Notes under the pieces: generated by a model
Seen by the model: the letters and a program-made list of their open reading frames with translations, nothing else
Database searches by the model: none
What the model was told of the DNA's origin: nothing
NCBI RefSeq assembly: GCF_038002605.1
Contig: NZ_JBBOCT010000001.1
Coordinates: 3,596,001-3,660,000 of the forward strand
From: Bacillus sp. FSL K6-3431
GTDB lineage: Bacteria; Bacillota; Bacilli; Bacillales; Bacillaceae_C
Direction: 5' to 3'
Length of the DNA stretch: 64,000 nt
Shown: in pieces, positions 15,377 through 24,599 of the stretch
Numbering within the stretch: position 1 is the first letter of the stretch
Layout of the letters: each line of letters starts with the position of its first letter
Program-made: the position numbers and the translations under genes

Positions 15377-16476
15377 TTGTTTTGGGAAACCTTGTTTTTG
15401 TATAAAAATGTAAAAGGTATCGCAATTTCGGCAGCTATCTTTTTGTTATTTCTGCTTTTTGGAAGATATTCGCAAAATATGTGTTTACGCTTTTATTAAA
15501 ATTGAGTAGAAAAGCACAGAGTACATTGTTCACCTATATTTGGTTAGCATTTGAAAAACCTATGCAGTGGTTGTTTATCATTATCGGGATTTATATTTCA
15601 GTTGAATACTTCCCACTTTTTGAAAATACAAATTCATTTTATTTAAATATGATAAGTTCTTCCATTATCTTTTTGATCGGTTGGGGTTTGTTCAACCTCT
15701 CGGGGTCTTCTTCCCTTCTTTTTACAAAGATCAATGAAAAATATAATATCGAAATTGATGATATATTAGTTCCGTTTTTATCTAAGGCGTTACGATTTAT
15801 CATTATTGCAATAAGTCTTAGCATGATCGCTCAAGACTTTGATTATGATGTGAGTGGATTAATTGCTGGATTAGGTCTAGGTGGACTTGCATTTGCGTTA
15901 GCGGCAAAAGATGCACTCGCAAATTTATTCGGGGGCGTGGTCATTATTACAGAAAAACCTTTTACAATAGGTGATTGGATAATGACGCCAAGTGTTGTAG
16001 GCTCCGTGGAGGATATTAACTTTCTTAGTACAAAAGTGCGTACGTTTGCCCAAGCTCTAGTCACAGTACCGAATGCCACACTAGCAAATGAATCGATAAC
16101 AAACTGGAGTAAAATGGGGAAGAGAAGAATTAAGTTTAATTTAAGGGTTGCTCATGATACTTCTAAGAATACATTAGAAAACATTGCTACGCAGATTGAC
16201 GAATTATTTAAAAATCATCCTGGCGTACATCAAGAGAAGATTTTCGTGACGTTCGATGAATATTAGGCAAATGGATTAGATATTTATCTGTATTTCTTTA
16301 CGAAAACAACTGTCTGGGGAGAATACTTAAAACTAAAAGAGGAAATTAACTTTGCGATAATGGAAATACTCGGAAATGAAGAAGTTTCATTTGCATTGCC
16401 AAGCAGCAGAATATATGTTGAATCTGAAATGGAAGGTCATCGGAAAGGTGATTCTTCATTAAATCAAGAAACTTAA
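15377..16476 (+). pseudogene. MscS-family mechanosensitive channel gene with a frameshift and an amber codon
   Basis: A ribosome site (AGGAGG, 15363-15368) precedes TTG 15377, which opens a frame giving an N-terminal membrane segment; the frame ends shortly after 15480. The remainder continues in another frame (offset two bases) from about 15460, through the MscS core (GLGLGGLAFALAAKDALANLFGG, then FTIGDWI), to an in-frame TAG at 16264-16266. Past the TAG the same frame carries a normal MscS C-terminal domain for 69 more residues (YLYFFTKTTVWGEYL and on) to TAA 16474-16476. Restored length is about 366 residues. The two lesions suggest the gene is dead, though an internal GTG start at 15481 could give a truncated pore protein. 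Confidence 0.85.
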
Positions 16477-16485
16477 TACAGAAAT

Positions 16486-16514
16486 CCTCGGTCCATGCGG
16501 ATCGGGGTTTTTTT
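16486..16514 (+). terminator. Rho-independent terminator after the MscS pseudogene
   Basis: CCTCGGTCC pairs with GGATCGGGG (9 bp with G-U pairs) around ATGC, followed by seven T residues. Confidence 0.85.
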
Positions 16515-16711
16515 AGGTTCCGTTCACGAGTAGGCCCATGTCATAGAATTAACATCGATCTATCTATATTTACATTCGTTATTGCATATATATGGAACGT
16601 ACTGACGACTCTTTTTTACGGCGAGATCTGTGATGAACACAAATTAATCATTCTTTAGTTTTATGTAGGTGGATCTATATGGAACTAGCATAAAAATGGA
16701 GGTTGTTCCTC

Positions 16712-18214
16712 GTGGCTAACAATGTAGTGAATGAAAAAAGACTTAAAAACTATTTAAACGGTGAGTGGTTAGAGCCAAAAGAGGCAATTTATGCAGCAGT
16801 CCATAATCCTGCTACTGGTGAAAGTATAGGCGAGGTTCCTTTATCACCTATAGCTGTAGTAGATAAAGCGGTGGAATCAGCTAAGATGGCCCAAAAGGAA
16901 TGGGCGTTGATCCCAGCTCCACAGCGGGCAGAAGTTTTGTATCGGGTCGGATATTTGATGAAGGAAAGAAAAGAACGACTTTCGCAACTTCTAACAATGG
17001 AAAATGGAAAAGTAATTGAGGAAGCCCGAGGTGAAGTACAAGAAGGAATAGATATGGCTTTTTACATGGCTGGAGAAGGAAGGCGCCTATTCGGTCAAAC
17101 GACACCATCCGAATTAAAAGATAAATTTGCGATGAGTGTACGTGCTCCAGTTGGCGTAGTCGGTATTATTACTCCATGGAATTTTCCAATTGCCATTGCT
17201 ACGTGGAAGTCATTTCCGGCCATTGTAGCTGGAAATGCAGTGGTTTGGAAGCCTGCTACTGAAACACCATTCATGGCCTATGAACTTGCTCGTATTTTTG
17301 CGGAGGCAGGATTACCAAATGGTGTCTTGAACGTTGTTTTTGGCTCCGGTTCTACACTTGGAGAGGCGATGGTAGAGCATGAAAATATCCGTGTGATTTC
17401 ATTTACTGGTTCAAATGAAGTTGGCAGAAACATTGCTAGCAAATGTGGTCAGCTGTTAAAAAAGGTCTCCCTTGAAATGGGTGGAAAAAATGCGGTCATT
17501 GTAATGGATGATGCTGATTTAGACTTGGCAGTTGAAGGGATTATTTGGAGTGCATTTGGAACAAGTGGGCAAAGGTGTACGGCGTGTAGCAGGGTGATTG
17601 TTCACGAAAATGTGAAAAATCGTATGGAAGCAAAGTTATTATTGGAAATGGAGAAGCTAACGATTGGCAATGGCTTAAATGAACATGTGAAGGTCGGACC
17701 GATTATTAATAAACCATCTTTGGCAAAAATCCAACGTTATATCGATATTGGTAAAAAGGAAGGAGCGAAACTTTTAGCTGGCGGTTTTGTCATAAATGAT
17801 AAGGAGTTTGCGCGGGGAAATTACTATGCACCGACGATGTTCACAGATGTAAGTCCAAATATGCGGATTGCTCAAGAGGAAATCTTCGGTCCTGTTGTCT
17901 CGCTAATCCCAGTGAAAAGTTTTGCAGAAGCAATAGCAGTAAATAATAATGTTTCGTTTGGATTATCTAGTTCTATTTTTACTAAAGATATAAATAAGGT
18001 ATTTACTGCACAACGTGATCTTGATACTGGAATTGTGTATGTAAATGCGGGAACGACTGGAGCGGAAATTCATTTGCCATTCGGAGGAACGAAAGGAACT
18101 GGAAATGGACATCGTGATTCAGGTGTTGCTGCGTTGGATGTATTTACAGAATGGAAAAGTATCTATATTGACTATAGTGGCAGGCTGCAAAGAGCACAAA
18201 TTGATGTAGATTAA
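16712..18214 (+). CDS. Aldehyde dehydrogenase, probably 2-aminoadipate semialdehyde dehydrogenase
   Basis: A NAD(P)-dependent aldehyde dehydrogenase of about 500 residues with TPWNFPIAI, the catalytic Glu in [18 protein letters not shown] and the catalytic Cys in [13 protein letters not shown], and EEIFGPVV near the C terminus. GTG 16712 is chosen, 9 bases after GGAGG; TTG 16703 touches that site. It directly precedes a lysine 6-dehydrogenase gene, whose product is 2-aminoadipate 6-semialdehyde, so oxidation of that aldehyde to 2-aminoadipate is the inferred job. A general or succinate-semialdehyde activity is possible. Confidence 0.85.
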   Translation: MANNVVNEKRLKNYLNGEWLEPKEAIYAAVHNPATGESIGEVPLSPIAVVDKAVESAKMAQKEWALIPAPQRAEVLYRVGYLMKERKERLSQLLTMENGKVIEEARGEVQEGIDMAFYMAGEGRRLFGQTTPSELKDKFAMSVRAPVGVVGIITPWNFPIAIATWKSFPAIVAGNAVVWKPATETPFMAYELARIFAEAGLPNGVLNVVFGSGSTLGEAMVEHENIRVISFTGSNEVGRNIASKCGQLLKKVSLEMGGKNAVIVMDDADLDLAVEGIIWSAFGTSGQRCTACSRVIVHENVKNRMEAKLLLEMEKLTIGNGLNEHVKVGPIINKPSLAKIQRYIDIGKKEGAKLLAGGFVINDKEFARGNYYAPTMFTDVSPNMRIAQEEIFGPVVSLIPVKSFAEAIAVNNNVSFGLSSSIFTKDINKVFTAQRDLDTGIVYVNAGTTGAEIHLPFGGTKGTGNGHRDSGVAALDVFTEWKSIYIDYSGRLQRAQIDVD

Positions 18215-18305
18215 TCATATACTATCAAGCAATCTCCATTTTGAAGATGGTGTCGCGCACTCTTGTTTTTAGGAGTGATCCCATTCGTAAGGAGGGAATT
18301 GATAG

Positions 18306-19472
18306 ATGAAAATAGCTGTCTTAGGATCAGGTTTGATGGGGAAAGAAGCGGCGCGTGATTTAGTCCGAAGTATAGAAGTGAAAACGGTAGGACTTGCTGA
18401 TATTGATTTAGTCCGTGCTAAGCAAGTGTGTGATAATTTGAAGTCAGATAAGTTGGAAGCATTTCGTGTTGATGCAAGTAATCAAGCGGAATTGGCGCAG
18501 TTTATCCGCCAATATGATGTAGTGATTAACGCGCTTTTTTATTCTTTTAATGAAACTGTCGCAAAAACAGCGATTGCTACTGGGGTAAATTGTGTAGATC
18601 TTGGCGGTCATATCGGTCATATAACCGATAAAGTATTGAAGCTTAAAGGTGCGGCAAAAAGTGCTCAGACTACAATTATCCCCGATTTAGGGGTTGCTCC
18701 TGGGATGATTAACATATTGTCAGGATATGGGGAAAGTAAGTTAGATAAGACTGAATCGATAAAAATGTATGTAGGTGGGATTCCTGTCAGACCCGAACCC
18801 CCACTTGAATATAACCATGTATTTTCGATGGAAGGGGTACTTGATCATTATACAGATCCTTCTTTTATCATCCGCAATGGAGTAAAACAAGAAGTGCCGT
18901 CTTTATCTGAAATAGAAAGAATATACTTTGAGAAATTCGGTCCTTTGGAAGCTTTTCACACGTCAGGTGGTACCTCAACATTGTCTTATTCCTATCCTTT
19001 TTTAAATGGATTGGAATACAAAACAATTCGTTATCCAGGTCATGCTGAAAAAGCGAAGTTGCTTGTAGACTTAAATCTGACTCGTAAGAATTATGAAGTA
19101 GAAATTAGAGGGCAAAAAGTGAAGCCAAGAGAAGTATTATTAAAAGTCCTCGATCCAATCGTGGATTTAAAAGACAAAGATGACGCCGTCTTACTTCGTG
19201 TGATTGTTTCAGGTGAGAAAAATGGAGTGAAAACCACTCATTCATATGAAATGACGACATATAATGACAAATCTACGAAAGTCACAGCTATGGCGCGGGC
19301 CACAGCTAACACGATTTCAGTTGTCGCGCAAATGATCGGTAATGGCACGATTACAAAAAAAGGTGTATATCCTCCCGAACAAATTGTGCCAGGAAATGAA
19401 TATATAAAAGAAATGGCGAAACGAAATATTAGTATTATTGAAACAGAAACAAAAAACGAATTCAATTCATAA
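18306..19472 (+). CDS. L-lysine 6-dehydrogenase (saccharopine dehydrogenase superfamily)
   Basis: The 388-residue protein has an N-terminal Rossmann fold ([16 protein letters not shown], then LADIDL) and the conserved stretches [22 protein letters not shown] and [20 protein letters not shown]. These match my memory of lysine 6-dehydrogenase of Geobacillus stearothermophilus almost throughout, much better than true saccharopine dehydrogenases. The enzyme oxidatively deaminates lysine at the epsilon carbon to 2-aminoadipate semialdehyde (which cyclises to piperideine carboxylate), releasing ammonia. Paired with the aldehyde dehydrogenase upstream, it gives a two-step lysine degradation route. 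AAGGAGG lies just before ATG 18306. Confidence 0.85.
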   Translation: MKIAVLGSGLMGKEAARDLVRSIEVKTVGLADIDLVRAKQVCDNLKSDKLEAFRVDASNQAELAQFIRQYDVVINALFYSFNETVAKTAIATGVNCVDLGGHIGHITDKVLKLKGAAKSAQTTIIPDLGVAPGMINILSGYGESKLDKTESIKMYVGGIPVRPEPPLEYNHVFSMEGVLDHYTDPSFIIRNGVKQEVPSLSEIERIYFEKFGPLEAFHTSGGTSTLSYSYPFLNGLEYKTIRYPGHAEKAKLLVDLNLTRKNYEVEIRGQKVKPREVLLKVLDPIVDLKDKDDAVLLRVIVSGEKNGVKTTHSYEMTTYNDKSTKVTAMARATANTISVVAQMIGNGTITKKGVYPPEQIVPGNEYIKEMAKRNISIIETETKNEFNS

Positions 19473-19478
19473 AGAAGG

Positions 19479-19506
19479 CTGCGAATATAGATTTCGCAGT
19501 TTTTTC
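19479..19506 (+). terminator. Terminator after the lysine dehydrogenase gene
   Basis: CTGCGAA pairs with TTCGCAG and is followed by TTTTTT. Confidence 0.85.
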
Positions 19507-19604
19507 ATGGGGGGTTATGTCATTCAATAAAATAAAGTTAAGTTTCTCTCCTATGAGAAAGGGAATGGAGGAGTATCAGCAATAATTTTAGGAGGAGAAT
19601 AAGT

Positions 19605-20231
19605 ATGGAAATAAGAGCTTTAATACTTAATTGTACGTTGAAGAAAAGTAGTGAGCCATCGAATACGCGCGCGCTTATCGACAAGGTTATACATATTTTT
19701 GATGAACATCATATCGTATCAGAAATCTTAACGATGGCAGATTACAATATTGAATTGGGAATTACTCATGAAGCTGTCAGTGACCAAGATGAATGGCCTA
19801 TGATTTTTGAAAAAGTAAAGCAGGCAGACATTCTGATCATTGGCTCTCCTATTTGGCTTGGGGAACAAAGCAGTGTAGCTGTAAAAACGATAGAAAGATT
19901 ATATGGTGGAAGTAGTTTACCGAATGAGAAAGGGCAGTATCTTTACTATAATAAAGTGGGGGGTGTGGTGATAACTGGCAATGAGGATGGAGCCAAACAT
20001 GTGGCAGGATCCCTCCTTTACTCGCTTACCCATATAGGTTTTACTATCCCTCCGAATGTTGATACATATTGGGTGGGGGAAGCAGGACCAGGTCCATCTT
20101 TTATAGAAGCCGAGGGTGAAAAGAATGAATTCACTATGCTACATGCTAAAATAATGGCTTATAATTTGATCCATTTTGCTAGAATGCTTAAGGAACATCC
20201 CATACCGGCAGAAGGCAATGTGATGGAGTAA
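19605..20231 (+). CDS. Flavodoxin-like NADPH-dependent FMN reductase family protein
   Basis: The 208-residue protein has the flavodoxin-fold opening (ALILNCTLKKSSEPSNTRALIDKV, a phosphate-binding Ser/Thr loop), the second loop IIGSPIWLGEQSS, and VVITGNEDGAKH. Such proteins bind FMN and reduce quinones, azo compounds or iron chelates with NAD(P)H. The substrate is not evident. It stands alone, with AGGAGG upstream and a strong terminator downstream. Confidence 0.82.
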   Translation: MEIRALILNCTLKKSSEPSNTRALIDKVIHIFDEHHIVSEILTMADYNIELGITHEAVSDQDEWPMIFEKVKQADILIIGSPIWLGEQSSVAVKTIERLYGGSSLPNEKGQYLYYNKVGGVVITGNEDGAKHVAGSLLYSLTHIGFTIPPNVDTYWVGEAGPGPSFIEAEGEKNEFTMLHAKIMAYNLIHFARMLKEHPIPAEGNVME

Positions 20232-20256
20232 TAGTGCCTTTCAATTGGAAAAGCTA

Positions 20257-20302
20257 TTAACGACCGCTGCTCCCTTATAGGGATTAGCGGTTCGTTCGTT
20301 AA
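20257..20302. terminator. Bidirectional terminator between the flavodoxin-like and SASP genes
   Basis: AACGACCGCT and AGCGGTTCGTT form a stem with a one-base bulge, and TCCC/GGGA pair inside it. It lies between two convergent genes. Confidence 0.75.
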
Positions 20303-20566
20303 TTACTTTCGCATTAGTTGTTCTTGTGCCATTTTAATCATTTCTTTGACCATATTTCCGCCAATCGGTCCACCTATTTTTCCGGCTTGTTCTGATGTGA
20401 GTTGACCATTCTTTCCCTTACTTAGTGGAATACCTTGCTCTTTGGCGACTTCAAATTTTACATTATCAGCTGTAGCATTGTATCCCTTAGCTTTCATAAC
20501 TCGCTCTTTTAGCTGATTCAGACCTGCTCTTGCCTCTGGAACCAATAGTTTATTTTTTCTTGCCAT
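20303..20566 (-). CDS. Alpha/beta-type small acid-soluble spore protein (SASP)
   Basis: The 87-residue protein has the conserved SASP blocks: LLVPEARAGLNQLKERVM, then VKFEVAKEQGIPL around the GPR protease site, and the C-terminal SEQAGKIGGPIGGNMVKEMI. It saturates spore DNA, converts it to A-form and protects it from UV and heat, and is degraded by GPR in germination. Expression is expected from a SigG promoter in the forespore. AGAGGAGTG precedes the ATG. It is the clearest sign that the organism forms endospores. Confidence 0.96.
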   Translation of the reverse strand: MARKNKLLVPEARAGLNQLKERVMKAKGYNATADNVKFEVAKEQGIPLSKGKNGQLTSEQAGKIGGPIGGNMVKEMIKMAQEQLMRK

Positions 20567-20653
20567 TTGTAATCACTCCTCTAAGGGTAGTGTTCCCATA
20601 AAGTGTGAAAAGACTAATAAACATAAAGAGCTTTCATTTTTATCGCAGATTAA

Positions 20654-20783
20654 CGGGCAGTAAAACCCCACTTTAAGGATTCGAGTAAAAATAATGAAGA
20701 GTAAGTGGGGGACCAACTTTCCGTAAAGGCCCGATTGGTTCAACTAACAATCAGTGGGGGATGATAGAAAACCCCCACCGATT
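20654..20783. other. Structured intergenic element with nested inverted repeats
   Basis: The spacer upstream of the DUF3221 gene holds CCCCACTT (20666-20673) with AAGTGGGG (20703-20710), an outer pair CGGGC (20654) with GCCCG (20729), and a 12-bp hairpin AATCAGTGGGGG / CCCCCACCGATT (20749-20783, one mismatch). The arrangement looks designed to fold. I do not recognise a known riboswitch; a dispersed intergenic repeat is the likeliest identity. Confidence 0.5.
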
Positions 20784-20874
20784 GAAGTTTCACTTTATAT
20801 TTCGGAAACATTTTACATGTATATTCCGTCTACTCTATTAGAAGACTTGATTTTTAGGGTAGAGGTGGGAAAAG

Positions 20875-21411
20875 ATGAAAAGGTTTTTAGGGATAATGTT
20901 TATATTACTTTTATTATTTTTAACTGGTTGTTTATTGAATAAGACCTCAGAGGGGGGGAGAAAATTCCCAGAAACGATAAATAATCCATCCAAAGAAGGA
21001 TTTTATATTGTGAAGAAAGATAAATCAGGTGTAACCGTTGTTAGTGCTGAATCTGAAGACTTTAGCGATTCTGGAGGAGAGAAGGAATTTTATCAAGCGG
21101 TTGTGTATTCGAATGTGTCGAAAAATGTGAAAATTGGTCAAAGAGTGCAAATTGAAAATGATGGTCCGATTCTTGAATCATATCCTGCTCAAGGTAAAGC
21201 AAAAGCCACTGTTTTGCTTCCAACATATCATCCTGAAGGTGCTGATCTGACGGAAGCTCAAGTTGTGAGGAAAGCCTTAAATGTGTTAGAAGAGAAATTT
21301 GCATGGGTACCTATTATCAGAGAAGTAGTCTATCATCACGCTTTAGATAATTGGGAAATCAAAATTCAATTGGAAGAAGTAGTATATAAAGTAGAAATAC
21401 AAGACAAATAA
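20875..21411 (+). CDS. Lipoprotein with a DUF3221-like domain
   Basis: The 178-residue precursor has a basic start, a hydrophobic core and a lipobox (FLTGC) giving a lipid-anchored Cys19. Residues about 42-98 resemble DUF3221 (GFYIVKKDKSGVTVVSAES, then IGQRVQIENDGPILESYPAQGKA), found in Bacillus YobA-type proteins, and the C-terminal half is a separate small alpha/beta region. Function unknown. GAGGTGGG precedes ATG 20875, and its stop codon lies inside the terminator stem. Confidence 0.78.
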   Translation: MKRFLGIMFILLLLFLTGCLLNKTSEGGRKFPETINNPSKEGFYIVKKDKSGVTVVSAESEDFSDSGGEKEFYQAVVYSNVSKNVKIGQRVQIENDGPILESYPAQGKAKATVLLPTYHPEGADLTEAQVVRKALNVLEEKFAWVPIIREVVYHHALDNWEIKIQLEEVVYKVEIQDK

Positions 21412-21445
21412 CCAGCCTCAAAGTACCTTTTGGAGCTGGTTATTT
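21406..21445 (+). terminator. Terminator overlapping the stop of the DUF3221 gene
   Basis: AAATAACCAGC pairs perfectly with GCTGGTTATTT (11 bp). The TAA stop is part of the left arm. Confidence 0.8.
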
Positions 21446-21596
21446 GTGCTCTTTTATACAATTCTTAATATCCACTACAGACACTATCTGCTCGAGACTG
21501 TTTCGGTCTAGACGATTAAGTAATAAAGGCAATATTCACCACCATTTATCCTTCGGTCGCTTGTCGCTGAGGAGCAGTCGCCTCTGGTTTACATTA

Positions 21597-22544
21597 CTAA
21601 AAGGTAAAGTCGACTTCTTTCTCATGTTCTTTTTCTACGCCTTGCATATATTCGATTCTGCGTTGAGCAGAGGCTTGGCTTACTTGCTCATCTGCATGGT
21701 AGGAAGACCGAACAAGTGGACCTGCTTCACAGTGGCTAAAACCTTTTGTCATAGCTATTGCTTTTAGTTCTGCAAATTCATCAGGATGGTAGTAACGCTC
21801 GACCATTAAATGTTTTTTTGTAGGCTGTAAGTACTGACCGATCGTCATTATATCAACATTATGCGCACGCAAATCATCCATTGCTTGGATGATTTCTTCC
21901 TTTGTTTCACCAAGCCCGACCATAATACTCGATTTTGTTGGTGTATTTGGCGCAATTTCTTTTACTCGTTTTAAAAGTTCAAGAGAGCGGTCATATGTTG
22001 CTTTTGCACGAACCCTTGGCGTCAAACTTCTTACAGTTTCAATGTTATGATTAAAAATATCCGGACCACTGGACATTAAGTTTCGTAAGTTTTCGTAATC
22101 ACCTTTCATATCTGAAGGCAGAATTTCAATCGTACACCCAGGAACCTCCTGACGGATTGCACGAACAGTTTCAGCGAATACACCAGCACCGGCATCATTT
22201 AAATCATCGCGGGCTACTGCTGTAACAACGACATGCTTAAGCCCCATTATCTTCACTGATTCAGCCACTCTCATAGGCTCATTCAAGTCCAGTTCGTTTG
22301 GCAATCCAGTATTGACTGCACAAAAACGACATGCACGTGTACAAATAGAACCAAGAATCATAAAAGTAGCAGTTTTACGTTCACTCCAGCATTCGTGAAT
22401 ATTCGGACAACGAGCTTCCTCGCATACCGTATTCAAGCCTTTTTCACGCATTAGTTTCTTTAATCCTGTATATGCTTCATTCGTATTAATCTTGGTTTTC
22501 AGCCAATCAGGCTTTCTAATATATTCTTCTTTTTTAAATGCCAT
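21597..22544 (-). CDS. lipA: Lipoyl synthase
   Basis: A radical SAM enzyme that inserts two sulfur atoms into octanoyl groups bound to GcvH or E2 subunits. The 315-residue protein has the auxiliary-cluster cysteines Cys41, Cys46 and Cys52 ([14 protein letters not shown]) and the radical SAM triad Cys68, Cys72 and Cys75 (CTRACRFC), followed by the GGE-like and barrel motifs; a conserved Arg-Ser-Ser near the C terminus ([10 protein letters not shown]) supplies the third auxiliary-cluster ligand. ATG 22544 shares one base with the lipM stop (TAATG), so the two genes are translationally coupled. Both lie behind a TPP riboswitch. Confidence 0.96.
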   Translation of the reverse strand: MAFKKEEYIRKPDWLKTKINTNEAYTGLKKLMREKGLNTVCEEARCPNIHECWSERKTATFMILGSICTRACRFCAVNTGLPNELDLNEPMRVAESVKIMGLKHVVVTAVARDDLNDAGAGVFAETVRAIRQEVPGCTIEILPSDMKGDYENLRNLMSSGPDIFNHNIETVRSLTPRVRAKATYDRSLELLKRVKEIAPNTPTKSSIMVGLGETKEEIIQAMDDLRAHNVDIMTIGQYLQPTKKHLMVERYYHPDEFAELKAIAMTKGFSHCEAGPLVRSSYHADEQVSQASAQRRIEYMQGVEKEHEKEVDFTF

Positions 22545-23380
22545 TATTTTAGCACCTGCTTTCGATTTTTGAAGTTCCATTCGTCCGATTGATACTTAGA
22601 TTCTGCTATGGTATGTACTTCATTCCACTGCTCATTAGTGAGTTCGAACGGAATAAATGTAAGATTTAACTCCTTTTCAAATCCATATTGAAAAGCTTTG
22701 GCAGCTGCTTCGAATGTAATTTTCTTTTTTGCTGCTTCATTCATTGTGATCGCTTTTTCGGAAAAGGCTTTTCGCTGCCGCTCTCTCATTTTGTCTGATG
22801 AGAAGTTGAATAAATCGAATAACATTTGATTATCAATGCTAAACGGAAGTGAACCATGCTGTAGCAATACGCCTTTTTTTCTTGTTTGCGCATGTCCCGA
22901 AATCTTTTTCCCATCAACAAGCATTTCGTAATCAGATGGTCTTTCAAAACAGACCGCAGTACCGCTTTTTTCAAAATGCTCCTTCGGCATGGAGTAGTCT
23001 GCATCAATACCTAATTCCTTAAATCCAGCCATAATTCCTTTCGATAATGTAAAATAGGCCGCACGGATCGAATCAGCTATGTAGGATTTCTGCTCAGAAA
23101 CAGCGATGCTGTATGTGAGTTCGTCCTCATGTAAAACAGCGCTTCCCCCAGTTAGGCGTCGAACAAATTCGCATTCGTATCGATCTACTGCAGAGAAATC
23201 AATCGTTTTCTCAAGTTTTTGAAAATGGCCAACAGAAAGCGTTGGCTTCGACCAACCGTAAAATCGGAGCACAGGTGGGATTTTACCTTCACTATGCCAA
23301 TTCAACAAAGCTTCATCTAATGCCATATTAATAGCAGCATGATGAAACCCAGAATGAAGAAGGCCCCATGTATCATTCAT
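22544..23380 (-). CDS. lipM: Octanoyl-[GcvH]:protein octanoyltransferase-type enzyme, LipM
   Basis: LipM moves octanoate from acyl carrier protein to GcvH as the first step of lipoate assembly. The 278-residue protein has the biotin/lipoate ligase fold with [11 protein letters not shown] (about 74-84) and [19 protein letters not shown]. Cys144 in [13 protein letters not shown] aligns with the catalytic Cys of Bacillus subtilis LipM; length and flanking residues agree as well. The start is ATG 23380 with AAGGAG upstream. The leader carries a TPP aptamer and an intrinsic terminator. A lipoate ligase is the alternative, but the Cys favours LipM. Confidence 0.9.
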   Translation of the reverse strand: MNDTWGLLHSGFHHAAINMALDEALLNWHSEGKIPPVLRFYGWSKPTLSVGHFQKLEKTIDFSAVDRYECEFVRRLTGGSAVLHEDELTYSIAVSEQKSYIADSIRAAYFTLSKGIMAGFKELGIDADYSMPKEHFEKSGTAVCFERPSDYEMLVDGKKISGHAQTRKKGVLLQHGSLPFSIDNQMLFDLFNFSSDKMRERQRKAFSEKAITMNEAAKKKITFEAAAKAFQYGFEKELNLTFIPFELTNEQWNEVHTIAESKYQSDEWNFKNRKQVLK

Positions 23381-23407
23381 GATTTTCAACTCCTTCGATT
23401 TGAATAG

Positions 23408-23437
23408 AAAAAGACCACATTCTAAGGAATGCGGTCT
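23408..23437 (-). terminator. Riboswitch-controlled intrinsic terminator upstream of lipM
   Basis: Read on the minus strand, AGACCGCATTC pairs with GAATGTGGTCT (11 bp with one G-U) around CTTA and runs into TTTTT. Its 5' arm can instead pair with TGTGGTC at the end of the TPP aptamer, giving the expected antiterminator. Confidence 0.9.
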
Positions 23438-23466
23438 GATTGTATGCCAATTTGTAATGCATACGA

Positions 23467-23557
23467 CCACACTTCCCCACGCTAGCATTACCTAGTTTCG
23501 GGTACAAAGAGTCAGAGCTTGATGTCTTCTCAGCCGCCATAGCAGCTCCTCCAGTGT
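23467..23557 (-). promoter_or_regulatory. TPP (THI-box) riboswitch aptamer upstream of lipM-lipA
   Basis: Read on the minus strand, the element shows P1 (ACACT/AGTGT), the invariant GGCTGAGAAG of J2/3, ACTCTTTGTACCCGA and GGTAATGCTAGCGTGGGGA, the second conserved core (consensus TAATGCCAGCGTAGGGA). A GTATGC/GCATAC hairpin and then the terminator follow. TPP binding would stabilise P1 and free the terminator, turning lipM-lipA off. The two consensus cores, P1 and the antiterminator/terminator pair make the call strong. The joint region CCGAA differs from the usual CTGAT. Confidence 0.9.
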
Positions 23558-23614
23558 ATAAGTCAATATTCAATCAACAATTCCTATGTTAGCGAAAGAG
23601 AATCTACATGTAAA

Positions 23615-23651
23615 GAAATCGGATTGCTAGATAGTCTAGCAATCCGATTTC
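23615..23651. terminator. 17-bp stem terminator after the relP-type gene
   Basis: The 17-base arms 23615-23631 and 23635-23651 are perfect inverted repeats around TAG. On the minus strand the stem is followed by TTTACAT, so it most likely ends the alarmone synthetase transcript before the lipM promoter. Confidence 0.85.
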
Positions 23652-23671
23652 CAATTATGGAATGTTGGGTA

Positions 23672-24421
23672 TTATGCTTGGTCAGTTAGTTTCTTATAGC
23701 GAGCAAGTGTTTCAAGCATTTTTGAAGGAATGGTTTGATTAGCCAACATGATCAGATCTTCTTCCTCTTTATCTTCTTCTTTAAGGATGGATACCTCTTT
23801 GTGAAGACGTTCCATTTTACGGTCCAGTTCGGCAGCGACAGTGGCCGTCTCCTCTAGTTCTTTTGATAAATGTTCAGGAATGTCTTTATTGTATTTATAG
23901 TAAATTTTATGCTCTAAACTAGCCCAAAAATCCATCGCAATCGTGCGGATTTGTATTTCAACATATGTATTTTCCACTCGATCAGACATGAAAATTGGAA
24001 TTTCTATAATCATATGAAGACTCTGGTAACCATTTGGCTTTGGATGCTTAATATAGTCCTTACACTCGATTACTTTTATATCTTTTTGATTTTTTAGCAT
24101 ATCGCTTACTTGATAAATATCGGAAATGAAGGAACAGGTAATCCGAATTCCAGCTATATCTCTAATATTATTTTTGATGGAAGGGAGAGAAAATCCATAT
24201 CCTTTTCTTTGGATTTTTTTTAATATACTTTCCGGAGTCTTTACACGGGACTTAACGTGTTCAATCGGATTGTAATCGTGAATATAATTAAATTCATCTG
24301 ATAAAATATTTATTTTCGTATTTAACTCATCGCAGGCAAACTTGTAAGCCATCATAAATCGAGTCAATTCAATTTTAAATTCTTTTATGTAATTAAGGTC
24401 AAGTAAGTTTTGTTTTTCCAT
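23672..24421 (-). CDS. relP: Small alarmone synthetase, RelP/YwaC type
   Basis: A GTP pyrophosphokinase that makes (p)ppGpp from GDP/GTP and ATP. The 249-residue protein has the synthetase domain only (about 20-215): NPIEHVKSRVKTPESILKKI, the G-loop DIAGIRITCSFISDIY, the HPKPNGYQSLHMII motif and EIQIRTIAMDFWASLEHKIYYK. There is no hydrolase domain, and the GYQSLH context matches YwaC/RelP rather than YjbM/RelQ. It is somewhat longer than usual, with an acidic Glu/Asp-rich C-terminal extension. ATG 24421 is preferred over an upstream start. In related species the gene is induced by cell-wall stress. Confidence 0.88.
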   Translation of the reverse strand: MEKQNLLDLNYIKEFKIELTRFMMAYKFACDELNTKINILSDEFNYIHDYNPIEHVKSRVKTPESILKKIQRKGYGFSLPSIKNNIRDIAGIRITCSFISDIYQVSDMLKNQKDIKVIECKDYIKHPKPNGYQSLHMIIEIPIFMSDRVENTYVEIQIRTIAMDFWASLEHKIYYKYNKDIPEHLSKELEETATVAAELDRKMERLHKEVSILKEEDKEEEDLIMLANQTIPSKMLETLARYKKLTDQA

Positions 24422-24599
24422 GACGGAATTCCTTTCCTGATGCAGTAATACCATTATCGTACCATAATATTAATCAAGAAATCGAATCTAATATGTCTAA
24501 AATCATAATGGGAAATAGGTGCATACATCTTGTTTTATTTTCGGTTTAAATATATACTACATTACAACACTAACGTACTATGTTAGAGGAGGTATATAA

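Noticed and set aside
18306..19472. Saccharopine dehydrogenase in lysine biosynthesis
   Set aside because: The sequence blocks fit lysine 6-dehydrogenase better, the partner is an aldehyde dehydrogenase, and Bacillales make lysine by the diaminopimelate route.
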